Positions 7,472 to 14,181 of a stretch of 30,313 nucleotides of DNA are shown here, one piece after another; position 1 is the first letter of the stretch; each line of letters starts with the position of its first letter. The translations under genes were made by a program, and so were the position numbers. Origin of the DNA: JBBTIS01 sp038059855 (GTDB lineage: Bacteria > Elusimicrobiota > Elusimicrobia > JACQPE01); the NCBI GenBank assembly GCA_964357255.1, contig CAYHKQ010000021.1, forward strand, positions 1 through 30,313, in the 5' to 3' direction. A model generated the notes under the pieces. The model was not told the origin of the DNA. It made no database searches and saw only the letters and a list, made by a program, of their open reading frames with translations.

Positions 7472-8390
7472 CACTAAACCGTTCTTTAAGGATCGGGCGT
7501 AAAAACCCACGGTGTTTTTTGAGTAGTCGCAGGGCCTGGGCGTAGTTGACGTCGCGGCGCGCCATGACGATCGCTATTTTGACCCGGCCGCGAGCCAAGC
7601 GCAGATAGCGCTGGGCCGCAGGGCGGGCGATTCCGGCGATTTCGCCAACCAAACGGCCGGCGCGCTCTTTGAGTTTATTGGATTTGATTTCCAGGTCTAC
7701 CATTCGGTTGCCATAGACCTTGCCGAGATGAATCATGGAGGCCGTGGTGATCATATTCAAAATCATTTTTGTGGCGGTGGCGGCTTTGAGCCGGGTGGAG
7801 CCCGCAATGACCTCCGGGCCGGTGCGGGGGGCAATGATAAGAAAAGAGGGCAAGAGAGCGAGAGGGCGAGAGGGCGAGAGAGAGGCGTTGCAGGTAATCA
7901 GGACAACGGAGCATCCTTTTTTCTTGGCGGTTTTTAAGGCCGCAAGAACAAATGGGGTCACGCCGCTCGCAGCGATGCCGATGACAACGTCGCCTTTGCT
8001 CACGCGGCGCATGGCTTTTTGGCCTTCGGCGGCGTTGTCTTCGGCGCCTTCTTGGGCGCGAAAAACAGCTTGGCGCGCGCCGGCCATAACGGCTTGAATT
8101 TGCCAGGGTTTGGTGTGGAAGGTTGGGGGGCATTCAGCGGCCTCCATGACCCCCAGACGTCCGCTGGTTCCGGCTCCTACGATCAGCGCCCTGTTGCCTT
8201 GGGCCAGGGCCTGGGTGAGGAGATGAACGGCTTTCTCAATGACCGGTAATTGAGTGGCGACGGCATGGGCCACGGTCCGGTCTTCGTTATTGATGATTTG
8301 CAGGATTTGTCGGACCTTTAGCGTGTCTATATTTTTTGTTTTAGGGTTGACTTGCTCCGTCGCCAGCCGGTCAAAAGCATTATGCGTCAT
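7464..8390 (-). CDS. murQ: N-acetylmuramic acid 6-phosphate etherase
   Basis: MurQ splits the lactyl ether of MurNAc-6-phosphate to give GlcNAc-6-phosphate and D-lactate, the step after AnmK. The 308-residue protein starts with TEQVNP, close to the family's TEQRNP, and has the SIS-domain phosphosugar site VGAGTSGRLGVMEAAECPPTF. The two catalytic glutamates correspond to E86 (AAECPP) and E117 (EGAEDN). Also present are GIAASGVTPFV, TGPEVIAGSTRLKA and the C-terminal helical domain. The segment LSPSRPLALLPSF (about residues 165-177) appears a few residues longer than in characterised MurQ proteins and is encoded by a GGGCGAGA-type repeat. The gene is the first of a murQ-anmK pair, with an 8-nt overlap. 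No strong promoter was identified; a TTGTAC/TAAATA pair in the upstream 100 bp is only weak. Confidence 0.95.
   Translation of the reverse strand: MTHNAFDRLATEQVNPKTKNIDTLKVRQILQIINNEDRTVAHAVATQLPVIEKAVHLLTQALAQGNRALIVGAGTSGRLGVMEAAECPPTFHTKPWQIQAVMAGARQAVFRAQEGAEDNAAEGQKAMRRVSKGDVVIGIAASGVTPFVLAALKTAKKKGCSVVLITCNASLSPSRPLALLPSFLIIAPRTGPEVIAGSTRLKAATATKMILNMITTASMIHLGKVYGNRMVDLEIKSNKLKERAGRLVGEIAGIARPAAQRYLRLARGRVKIAIVMARRDVNYAQALRLLKKHRGFLRPILKERFSDE
7854..7885. repeat. GGGCGAGA-type repeat within murQ
   Basis: The plus strand holds repeated GAGAGCGAGAGGGCGAGAGG units ending in GCGAGAGAGAGG. It encodes the LSPSRPLALL stretch in a loop of the MurQ SIS domain, between the conserved LITCN and TGPEVIAGSTR segments. 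Confidence 0.65.
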
Positions 8391-8416
8391 GGGCCAATAA
8401 TACTGAAATTCCGTCT

Positions 8417-8465
8417 AGGCCTAAAGTCCTACGACCAAGCGGGGCTAAAGGCCCAGGTATTTAGC
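8417..8465. promoter_or_regulatory. Imperfect 24-bp direct repeat in the murQ divergent region
   Basis: In the 102-bp space between divergent murQ and the gene at 8493, CTAAAG with flanking GG and CC (AGGCCTAAAGTCCTA, 8417-8431) recurs 24 bp later as GGGGCTAAAGGCCCA (8441-8455), followed by TATTTAGCGGG. The two copies can also pair partly with each other (GGCCT with AGGCC). It could be a regulator site or an RNA leader; no known family is recognised. Confidence 0.35.
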
Positions 8466-8492
8466 GGGAAGGGATGATAAAGTACAATAAAT

Positions 8493-8942
8493 ATGACAAT
8501 GCGAAAACGGTTGTTCATGACGGCGGGGACTCTTTTGATGGCCACTTTTTCCTATGCCTGGTGCGTTCCCGTAAGTCCTGAATCCACCCAAACTAACACG
8601 TTTTTGGCAAATTTGGCGAGCGGAGCCTACGCGCGCATGGCTGTCTCTAATATTTTTAGGGATATCGCTCCGGCGATTTGGAATACGCTTCCGATCGAGT
8701 TTGCCCCGCTGGAAGACGAGGTGGGCAGGTTCGTGGAACGGGAAACTCAGATGGGCGTCAAGAATTTAGTTAAAGCCGGCGTTGGAGAAATGGGACTTCA
8801 AGGGTCCCTCTCGTTGGCGAGTTGCGCCGTCGGCCCCGCGGCCCCTTCGCAATCACGCCGTGTGAGCCCCCGGCGTTCCCTGCGTCTTCATGCCAGCGCC
8901 TCGCGCGATAGGTTGAAACTTTCCTTACTCTGGTCGTTTTAG
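8493..8942 (+). CDS. Small secreted protein of unknown function
   Basis: The 149-residue product begins with a plausible signal peptide (MRKRLFMTAGTLLMATFSYA then WCVPV), counting from the ATG at 8499; 8493 ATG adds two residues. The middle region (APAIWNTLPIEFAPLEDEVG and beyond) is mixed and the C-terminal 40 residues are basic and Ser/Arg-rich. No family is recognised. A possible -10 (TACAAT, 8483-8488) lies only four bases before the ATG, with no good ribosome-binding site, so expression would be leaderless if that element is used. The 3' end overlaps the 3' end of pssA by 18 bp on the opposite strand. The signal peptide and in-frame length make a real gene more likely than chance, but this is uncertain. 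Confidence 0.5.
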   Translation: MTMRKRLFMTAGTLLMATFSYAWCVPVSPESTQTNTFLANLASGAYARMAVSNIFRDIAPAIWNTLPIEFAPLEDEVGRFVERETQMGVKNLVKAGVGEMGLQGSLSLASCAVGPAAPSQSRRVSPRRSLRLHASASRDRLKLSLLWSF

Positions 8943-9770
8943 AAAGTCAAGGTCCTTATTTTCTTTGGGGTGAAGTTTTTTCCAAAAGTTTACAAGCGGC
9001 GTGCCGAAAATGTAGAGAATCGGCACGAGAATGATGGCCGTTTCCAGACCGAAGCGCGCGATCACCAGCCCCCCCAGAAGTCCCAAGAGGACGAGCTCGC
9101 GTTTGATATGACGGGATTTGTTCAGAGGTGTTTTCAGGCTACGGTAAGGAAAGCGGGAGATCATTAAGAGTCCTAGCGCGGCAAAGACGAAGATGGCGAA
9201 TCGGCGCATCCCGGTCTCATGGCCTTCAAAAAGTATATTGCCGCGGCCGCGTCCCAGAAAAAGCAATAAGGCCACCCAAAAGATCGAGGCCCCTGTGATG
9301 GGAAGTCCCTCGAAGTGGGAATTCGGTTTGCCCGGGGTTGAGGCGCTGTTGTTGAAGCGCGCGAGCCTGAAGGCCCCGGCCAGGATGTAACCCAGGCAGG
9401 CTACGAAACTAAAGACGCCGGGCTTTTCATCGAACAGGCAGACATAGAAGACGACGACCGGAGCCACGCCGAAACTCACCAAATCAGCCAGCGAATCGAG
9501 CTCGAGGCCGAGGGGGCTTGTGGTATTGAGCTTTCTGGCTACGAATCCGTCAAGGAAATCACACAGGCAGGCCACCATGAGCAACAAGCCCAACATGGTG
9601 AAAAATTTTCCTGAATCTTCGAAAAATTGATCCCTGCGTGAGAGGGCCATCCAGATGACGAGAAATCCGAAGGCCAGGTTGCCAAAGGTGAGCAATGTCG
9701 GCAATGCCGACGCGAGTTTATGTTTAGGAGTCTCAATAACAGGCAATGATTGTTTGACCCCCATAGACAT
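8925..9770 (-). CDS. pssA: CDP-diacylglycerol--serine O-phosphatidyltransferase
   Basis: This enzyme makes phosphatidylserine from CDP-diacylglycerol and serine; the upstream gene product then decarboxylates it to phosphatidylethanolamine. The CDP-alcohol phosphotransferase signature D-G-x2-A-R-x8-G-x3-D-x3-D is complete: DGFVAR, then G, then DSLAD (about residues 74-96). About six to eight hydrophobic helices surround it, with charged cytoplasmic links, and the length of roughly 280 residues is usual for the B. subtilis-type enzyme. The start is uncertain: ATG at 9770 (MSMGVKQSL) overlaps psd by 38 nt; ATG at 9764 or 9800 are possible, and none has a strong ribosome-binding site. Coupled translation with psd is likely. 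Confidence 0.92.
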   Translation of the reverse strand: MSMGVKQSLPVIETPKHKLASALPTLLTFGNLAFGFLVIWMALSRRDQFFEDSGKFFTMLGLLLMVACLCDFLDGFVARKLNTTSPLGLELDSLADLVSFGVAPVVVFYVCLFDEKPGVFSFVACLGYILAGAFRLARFNNSASTPGKPNSHFEGLPITGASIFWVALLLFLGRGRGNILFEGHETGMRRFAIFVFAALGLLMISRFPYRSLKTPLNKSRHIKRELVLLGLLGGLVIARFGLETAIILVPILYIFGTPLVNFWKKLHPKENKDLDFLKRPE

Positions 9771-10434
9771 GATCGCCGGTTTTAACGAGGATCTGCGCAT
9801 GCGAGGGCAATTCTAACTCCACCCGCGATCCTAATAATATCATGCCCAATCGTTGGCCGAATTTCAAGGAGGCTCCTTCCTTGGATTGGGTAAGAATGCG
9901 CCGAACCAGGATGCCGGTAATCTGGCGAATGGCGCAGGATCCGAGCCTGGGATGATCTACGTCAATAGTGACGGAAACATTCAGGTCGGATGCGCGGGGG
10001 TCATAAGCGGGAAAAAAATCAAGCCCTTTTCGCGTAATTTTGACGACCTTGCCTTCAAAGGGCGCCCATTGCACGTGAACGTCCAGGGGGGATAAAAAAA
10101 TTCCGATTCGAATTTTTCCGTTAATAGGCGCTATGTCGGCAATTTTTCCGTCGGCCGGAGACAGGATGGGCGATTTTCCTTGAAGTTGCCAGAGGGCTTC
10201 GGCGCTAGGCTCGCGCTCCGGATCACGGAAGAACCAGATGAGAAAAAGGGCCGCGAGGGCCGCGAGGGCCGCGAGGGCTACGAGGGCGGGGGAGGGCCGG
10301 CGAAAAGCGGCGATGCTGAGCCCTGCGTCGAGGAGGGCGGCCGGCGCGATCCAGTACCAGCCGAGGGGAAAGATGGGGGCAAGCCTTGCTTTTTTGGCGT
10401 TGACCGAGGGGAGCGTTTCATCGGCGCCATTCAT
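9733..10434 (-). CDS. psd: Phosphatidylserine decarboxylase, short form
   Basis: A pyruvoyl-dependent membrane enzyme that decarboxylates phosphatidylserine to phosphatidylethanolamine. The 233-residue protein is of the short (PSD-A) type. Two N-terminal hydrophobic segments come first (about residues 22-45 and 48-68), then WFFRDPERE, SPADGKI, IGIFLSPLDVHVQWAPFEGKV, and the self-cleavage site GSR near residue 202-204 (ILLGSRVEL), whose serine becomes the pyruvoyl group. The C-terminal VKTGDHVYGGQTIIA is typical. The second membrane segment, with LAALAALAAL, is encoded by a 9-bp tandem repeat. It is the first gene of psd-pssA. A TATAAT sequence ends only six bases before the ATG, so the message may be leaderless. 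Confidence 0.93.
   Translation of the reverse strand: MNGADETLPSVNAKKARLAPIFPLGWYWIAPAALLDAGLSIAAFRRPSPALVALAALAALAALFLIWFFRDPEREPSAEALWQLQGKSPILSPADGKIADIAPINGKIRIGIFLSPLDVHVQWAPFEGKVVKITRKGLDFFPAYDPRASDLNVSVTIDVDHPRLGSCAIRQITGILVRRILTQSKEGASLKFGQRLGMILLGSRVELELPSHAQILVKTGDHVYGGQTIIACY
10248..10283. repeat. 9-bp tandem repeat encoding a Psd membrane helix
   Basis: Three perfect copies of GGGCCGCGA (10248-10274) and a fourth with two changes (GGGCTACGA, 10275-10283). On the coding strand the unit gives the tripeptide repeat L-A-A in the second hydrophobic segment of Psd (VALAALAALAALFL). Unit changes would alter helix length by three residues without a frameshift. Confidence 0.9.
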
Positions 10435-10440
10435 CTTTAT

Positions 10441-10446
10441 ATTATA
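10441..10446 (-). promoter_or_regulatory. Possible -10 element for psd (leaderless)
   Basis: On the minus strand TATAAT ends six bases before the psd ATG, so initiation about seven bases downstream would place the start codon at the very 5' end of the RNA. No good -35 is visible at 16-18 bp upstream, where the sequence overlaps the -35 of the divergent hrcA promoter. Confidence 0.35.
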
Positions 10447-10463
10447 CCGTTTGCAGATTTGTC

Positions 10464-10492
10464 TTGCATGGAATTGGTTAAAGAGTTAGAAT
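10464..10492 (+). promoter_or_regulatory. Sigma70-type promoter of the hrcA operon
   Basis: TTGCAT (10464-10469) and TAGAAT (10487-10492) are spaced by 17 bp. The CIRCE operator starts two bases after the -10, so HrcA bound there would cover the transcription start at about 10499. Confidence 0.7.
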
Positions 10493-10493
10493 A

Positions 10494-10520
10494 CTAGCAC
10501 TCAATCATTCAAAGTGCTAA
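10494..10520. promoter_or_regulatory. CIRCE operator (HrcA binding site)
   Basis: CTAGCACTC - 9 bases - AAGTGCTAA matches the CIRCE consensus TTAGCACTC-N9-GAGTGCTAA in 16 of 18 positions, with exact spacing. It lies between the promoter and the hrcA start codon. This is the standard place for autoregulation of hrcA-grpE-dnaK-dnaJ operons, which are de-repressed on heat shock. Confidence 0.93.
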
Positions 10521-10544
10521 TTATAATTTTAAGGTTTAAATTTT

Positions 10545-11633
10545 ATGCGTTTGTTGGATCAAAAAGAGCGCCTTGAGCGCAAGAAACGTTTGTTGCAGAC
10601 CGTGATCGTGGAGTTTATCCGCACGGCCTCGCCCGTGGCGAGTTCCTCGATCTGCCACTTGGACGAGGATTTGGGCTTATCTTCCGCGACCATTCGCAAT
10701 CTTCTTCATGAAATGGAGGAGGAGGGGCTTTTGAGCCATCCGCACACCTCGGCCGGGCGACTTCCCACGGATAAGGGTTACCGCTATTATGTGGATTATC
10801 TGCTTAATTTGCAATCCTTGCTCGAAGAGGAATATCAGAAAATTGAGGAGGAATACCGCCGCCGTATCGGTGAGCTCGAAACTCTTTTGGCCCGCACCTC
10901 TCACATGTTGGCGCACCTGTCTCATCATGCCGGATTCGTGCTTCAGCCCAAGCTCGAAACCAGCGCCCTTTCCCGTCTTGAGCTGATTCCCTCCGGCGAG
11001 GGGCATGTCCTGTTGGTGTTGGTGGCCAAAAACGGCTTGGTGCGCCACAAGCTCATTAAAACGGAGCAGACAATTCCCGAGGAAGAGCTTCGCCGGGTTT
11101 CGCGCTGGATCAACCAGCGCTTTAAGGGAAAAAATTTGAAAGAGCTTTGCGCGCATTTTGGCGACAATGTCGAAGAAGAGTTTGAAGAGGAGAATGTCCG
11201 CTTTGGCGAGATCGTGAAAATGCTAAGCGAGCCTGTTTCCTTAATGGCGCAATCCAACTCGGCGGACGCGTTGTTTCTGGAGGGGGAGGGCAATTTGCTT
11301 TCCTCCCCTGATCTTGTCGGCGCGTCAGGGACGTTTAGGCATTTGGTGGAAACGTTGGAAAACCGCCAAGCCATGCTGTCCTTGATTCAGAAGGAGATTA
11401 GGCAGGCCCAACATAAATCGTTAAGGAAGGACGTGGCCGTGGTTATAGGCGAGGAAGCCAAGATGCCGTATCTTAAAGATTTATCTTTGGTGGCCACGAC
11501 GTTTGAGGCTAACGATCATTTAGTCGGCATGCTTGGTATTTTAGGTCCCAAGCGCATGGAATACGGGCGCATGGTTTCTTTGGTCGAAACTATTCAGCAG
11601 GCGCTGGAGCGTTCGCTTAAAAATTTGGAGTAA
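10545..11633 (+). CDS. hrcA: Heat-inducible transcription repressor HrcA
   Basis: HrcA binds CIRCE as a dimer and represses class I heat-shock genes; in well-studied species GroEL keeps it active. The 362-residue protein has the family's N-terminal winged helix (residues about 1-85), including the near-invariant blocks SSATIRNLLHEMEEEGLL and HPHTSAGRLPTDKGYRYYVDYL. A GAF-like dimerisation region follows (about 120-340), with VVIGEEAKMPYLKDLSLVATTFE and GMLGILGPKRMEYGRMVSLVE near the end. The start ATG at 10545 comes 24 bases after CIRCE, with a weak AAGG ten bases upstream. It is the first gene of the operon, and grpE follows after six bases. Confidence 0.97.
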   Translation: MRLLDQKERLERKKRLLQTVIVEFIRTASPVASSSICHLDEDLGLSSATIRNLLHEMEEEGLLSHPHTSAGRLPTDKGYRYYVDYLLNLQSLLEEEYQKIEEEYRRRIGELETLLARTSHMLAHLSHHAGFVLQPKLETSALSRLELIPSGEGHVLLVLVAKNGLVRHKLIKTEQTIPEEELRRVSRWINQRFKGKNLKELCAHFGDNVEEEFEEENVRFGEIVKMLSEPVSLMAQSNSADALFLEGEGNLLSSPDLVGASGTFRHLVETLENRQAMLSLIQKEIRQAQHKSLRKDVAVVIGEEAKMPYLKDLSLVATTFEANDHLVGMLGILGPKRMEYGRMVSLVETIQQALERSLKNLE

Positions 11634-11639
11634 TATTAA

Positions 11640-12224
11640 GTGGCTTCCGAGGCTCTCAAACCCGTAGCGCCAAGCGTCGAGGGCGATATGAATTCAACGT
11701 CGGCTGTCGAAGAATCGGCGCGGGAAGCCAAGTTGGCCGAGCTTGATATTCTCAGGCAAGCCCTCGAGGAGAAGGAGCGTCTGGCGCAGGAATCTCGCGA
11801 CCAGATGTTGCGCGCGCGCGCCGAATTGGAAAACGCCCGGCGTCGCTGGGAGAAGGAAAGAGTCGAGGCCTTGGATTATGGCCGGTATCTTGTGCTCAGG
11901 GCCGTGTTTTCCCTCTGGGATCAGCTTGGGTTGTGTCTTAAAGCGCTCCAGGCGGACAAGCAGATTGACGTGAAGATCAAAGAGGGATTCGAGCTTTTTG
12001 AAAAAAATCAGGAGAAGTTTTTAAGGGATCAGGGCGTCTTGCGCGTGCCGGCCGAGCCGGGGCAGGCCTTTGACCCTTTGCATCAGGAAGCCCTGCGGCT
12101 TGAGGAATCGGATTTGGAAGAGGGCCGGATTGTTTCGGTGGAGCAGGAAGGGTATTTTATGGGAGAGCGCCTATTGCGTCCGGCCCGAGCGGTGGTATCT
12201 AAGAAAAAGCGGTTAAGCGGTTAA
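11640..12224 (+). CDS. grpE: Nucleotide exchange factor GrpE
   Basis: GrpE releases ADP from DnaK. The 194-residue protein shows the family layout: an acidic, disordered N-terminus (about 1-30), a long coiled coil (about 30-85, containing RDQMLRARAELENARRRWEKE), a four-helix dimer region, and the C-terminal beta domain with FDPLHQEAL, GRIVSVEQEGYFMGERLLRPARAVVS. The start is a GTG at 11640 with GGAG nine bases upstream, overlapping the end of hrcA; an ATG at 11688 is a weaker alternative. The last residues (RLSG) and the stop codon are encoded by an 8-bp tandem repeat that continues into the space before dnaK. Confidence 0.95.
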   Translation: MASEALKPVAPSVEGDMNSTSAVEESAREAKLAELDILRQALEEKERLAQESRDQMLRARAELENARRRWEKERVEALDYGRYLVLRAVFSLWDQLGLCLKALQADKQIDVKIKEGFELFEKNQEKFLRDQGVLRVPAEPGQAFDPLHQEALRLEESDLEEGRIVSVEQEGYFMGERLLRPARAVVSKKKRLSG

Positions 12225-12239
12225 GCGGTTATGCGGTTA
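12208..12239 (+). repeat. 8-bp tandem repeat (AGCGGTTA) at the grpE/dnaK junction
   Basis: Three perfect AGCGGTTA units (12208-12231) and one TGCGGTTA unit (12232-12239). The grpE stop codon TAA (12222-12224) falls inside the array, and the dnaK ribosome-binding site GGAGGTG follows 11 bases after it. Related arrays lie near nagZ and between dnaK and dnaJ. Confidence 0.9.
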
Positions 12240-12261
12240 AGTGAAACAATGGAGGTGTTTT

Positions 12262-14118
12262 ATGTCAAGAATAATCGGAATTGATCTGGGAACGTCAAAC
12301 ACGGCGGCCTCGGTGATGGAGGGCGGCAAGCCGGTGATTATTCCGAGCGCCGAGGGTTCCACGGTGGGGGGTAAAGCGTTTCCATCGTATGTGGCTTTTA
12401 CCAAGGATGGGCAGCTCTTAGTCGGCGAGCCGGCCAGGCGCCAAGCCGTGGCTAATCCAGAGGGAACGGTCGGCGCTTTCAAGCGTAAGATGGGCGAGGA
12501 TTATCATTACAAGTTTTACGACAAGGAATATACGCCGCAACAGCTCTCAGCCTACCTGCTTCAAAAAGTCAAGCGCGACGCTGAGGCGTTTTTAGGCGAC
12601 AAGGTGGAGAAGGCCGTCATTACGGTGCCGGCGTATTTCAACGACAACCAGCGCCAAGCCACCAAGGACGCCGGCCAAATCGCGGGTTTGGAAGTGGTGC
12701 GTATTATCAACGAGCCGACCGCGGCCTGCTTGGCCTATGGGCTAGATAAGCATGGCAAGGAAGAGAAGATTATGGTTTTTGACCTTGGCGGCGGAACGCT
12801 CGACGTCACGATTATGGAATTCGGCGGCGGCGTTTTTGAGGTTTTATCCACATCGGGCGACACGCAACTCGGCGGAACGGACATGGATAATATCCTGGTG
12901 AACTACGTGACGAGCCAGTTTCGCAAGGAAACGGGCGTAGATTTGACCAAGGACCCACAAGCCTCTCAGCGCGTGAGGGAATCTTGCGAGAAGGCCAAGA
13001 TCGAGCTGTCTAATCTTTTTGAGACGGAGTTAAATATTCCATTTGTCGCTCAAACGTCGGATGGAGCCAAGCATTTGGCCATGAAACTCACTCGTTCGAC
13101 CCTGGAAAGTTTAGTGGAACCCATTGTTAAACGCTGTCAGACTTCGATTGACCAGGCGCTTTCCGATGGGAAATCGAAGCCCGCTGACATCTCGCGGATT
13201 ATCCTGGTGGGCGGACCCACTCGTATGCCCATGGTCCAGAAATTTCTTGAGGATTATGTCAACCGTAAAGCGGAGCGCGGGGTCGACCCGATGGAGTGCG
13301 TGGCTATGGGAGCCGCGATTCAGGCCGCGGTGCTGACCGGCGAGGTCAAGGACATTTTGCTTTTGGATGTGACTCCATTGACTCTGGGAATTGAGACCTT
13401 GGGCGGGATTTGCACGCCATTGATTGAGCGCAATACCACGATCCCAATTAAAAAATCGCAAGTGTTTTCCACGGCCGCCGATAATCAAACGGCTGTGACC
13501 GTGCATGTGCTCCAGGGCGAGCGCGCCGTGAGCAAGGACAACGTGTCGCTCGGCCGTTTTGATTTGGTGGGCATTCCTTCGGCGCCGCGCGGGATTCCTC
13601 AGATCGAGGTGACTTTTGATATCGATGCGAATGGTATTTTACATGTCATGGCCAAGGACTTGGGAACACAGAAGGTCCAGTCCATTAAAATTTCGGCGCC
13701 CAACAAGCTGGCTAAGGAGGAAATTGAAAAGTTTGTCAAGCAGGCGGATCAGTTTGCCCAACAGGATAGGGAGTATAAGGAGAAAGTCGAAGCTAAGAAT
13801 GAGCTTGATTCGGCGATTTATGCCACGGAGAAGGCCTTGAAGGAATATGGCGGTAAGATCACTCAAGAGGATCGCTTGGCCGTGGAGCGCGAGCTCGAGG
13901 CGGCCAAGACCGTTCTTAAAGAAGAGGACCCGGCCAAACTGCGTCAGGCCAAGGACAAGCTGTTGACCTCATCGCACAAATTGGCGGAAGCCGTTTATAA
14001 GGATGTTCAGAGCAAGGCTCAGGCTGACGGCGGCGCTCAACCCGGCGGCTCTAATGGACATCCTAAAGACAATGTGGTTGACGCCGAGGTTGTTGAAGAA
14101 AAAAAGGAGGAGAAATAG
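12262..14118 (+). CDS. dnaK: Chaperone DnaK (Hsp70)
   Basis: ATP-dependent folding chaperone of 618 residues. ATG at 12262 is chosen because GGAGGTG stands six bases upstream and the protein then starts MSRIIGIDLGTSN; a GTG at 12241 is in frame but lies upstream of that site. The ATPase domain has the phosphate-1 motif (IGIDLGTSN, with Ser in place of the usual second Thr), VPAYFNDNQRQATKDAG, INEPTAACLAYGLD, the phosphate-2 motif VFDLGGGTLDVTI and ILVGGPTRMPMVQ. The interdomain linker region DILLLDVTPLTLGIETLGG leads into the substrate-binding domain, then a helical lid and a disordered tail with the bacterial DnaK ending VVDAEVVEEKKEEK. It lies in the CIRCE-controlled operon, with dnaJ 96 bp downstream. 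Confidence 0.98.
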   Translation: MSRIIGIDLGTSNTAASVMEGGKPVIIPSAEGSTVGGKAFPSYVAFTKDGQLLVGEPARRQAVANPEGTVGAFKRKMGEDYHYKFYDKEYTPQQLSAYLLQKVKRDAEAFLGDKVEKAVITVPAYFNDNQRQATKDAGQIAGLEVVRIINEPTAACLAYGLDKHGKEEKIMVFDLGGGTLDVTIMEFGGGVFEVLSTSGDTQLGGTDMDNILVNYVTSQFRKETGVDLTKDPQASQRVRESCEKAKIELSNLFETELNIPFVAQTSDGAKHLAMKLTRSTLESLVEPIVKRCQTSIDQALSDGKSKPADISRIILVGGPTRMPMVQKFLEDYVNRKAERGVDPMECVAMGAAIQAAVLTGEVKDILLLDVTPLTLGIETLGGICTPLIERNTTIPIKKSQVFSTAADNQTAVTVHVLQGERAVSKDNVSLGRFDLVGIPSAPRGIPQIEVTFDIDANGILHVMAKDLGTQKVQSIKISAPNKLAKEEIEKFVKQADQFAQQDREYKEKVEAKNELDSAIYATEKALKEYGGKITQEDRLAVERELEAAKTVLKEEDPAKLRQAKDKLLTSSHKLAEAVYKDVQSKAQADGGAQPGGSNGHPKDNVVDAEVVEEKKEEK

Positions 14119-14181
14119 CGGTTGAGTAGATGGCGATGTGGCGCTTGAGTTTGCGAAAATTTTTTATTTTCACTCAACCGC
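14118..14181. other. Inverted repeat spanning the dnaK/dnaJ gap
   Basis: GCGGTTGAGT (14118-14127) and ACTCAACCGC (14172-14181) are perfect 10-base inverted copies, 44 bases apart. The left arm begins at the last base of the dnaK stop codon and the right arm overlaps an 8-bp repeat array. In RNA they could form a long hairpin that shields or processes the dnaK-dnaJ junction. No T-run follows, so it is not an intrinsic terminator. Confidence 0.6.
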
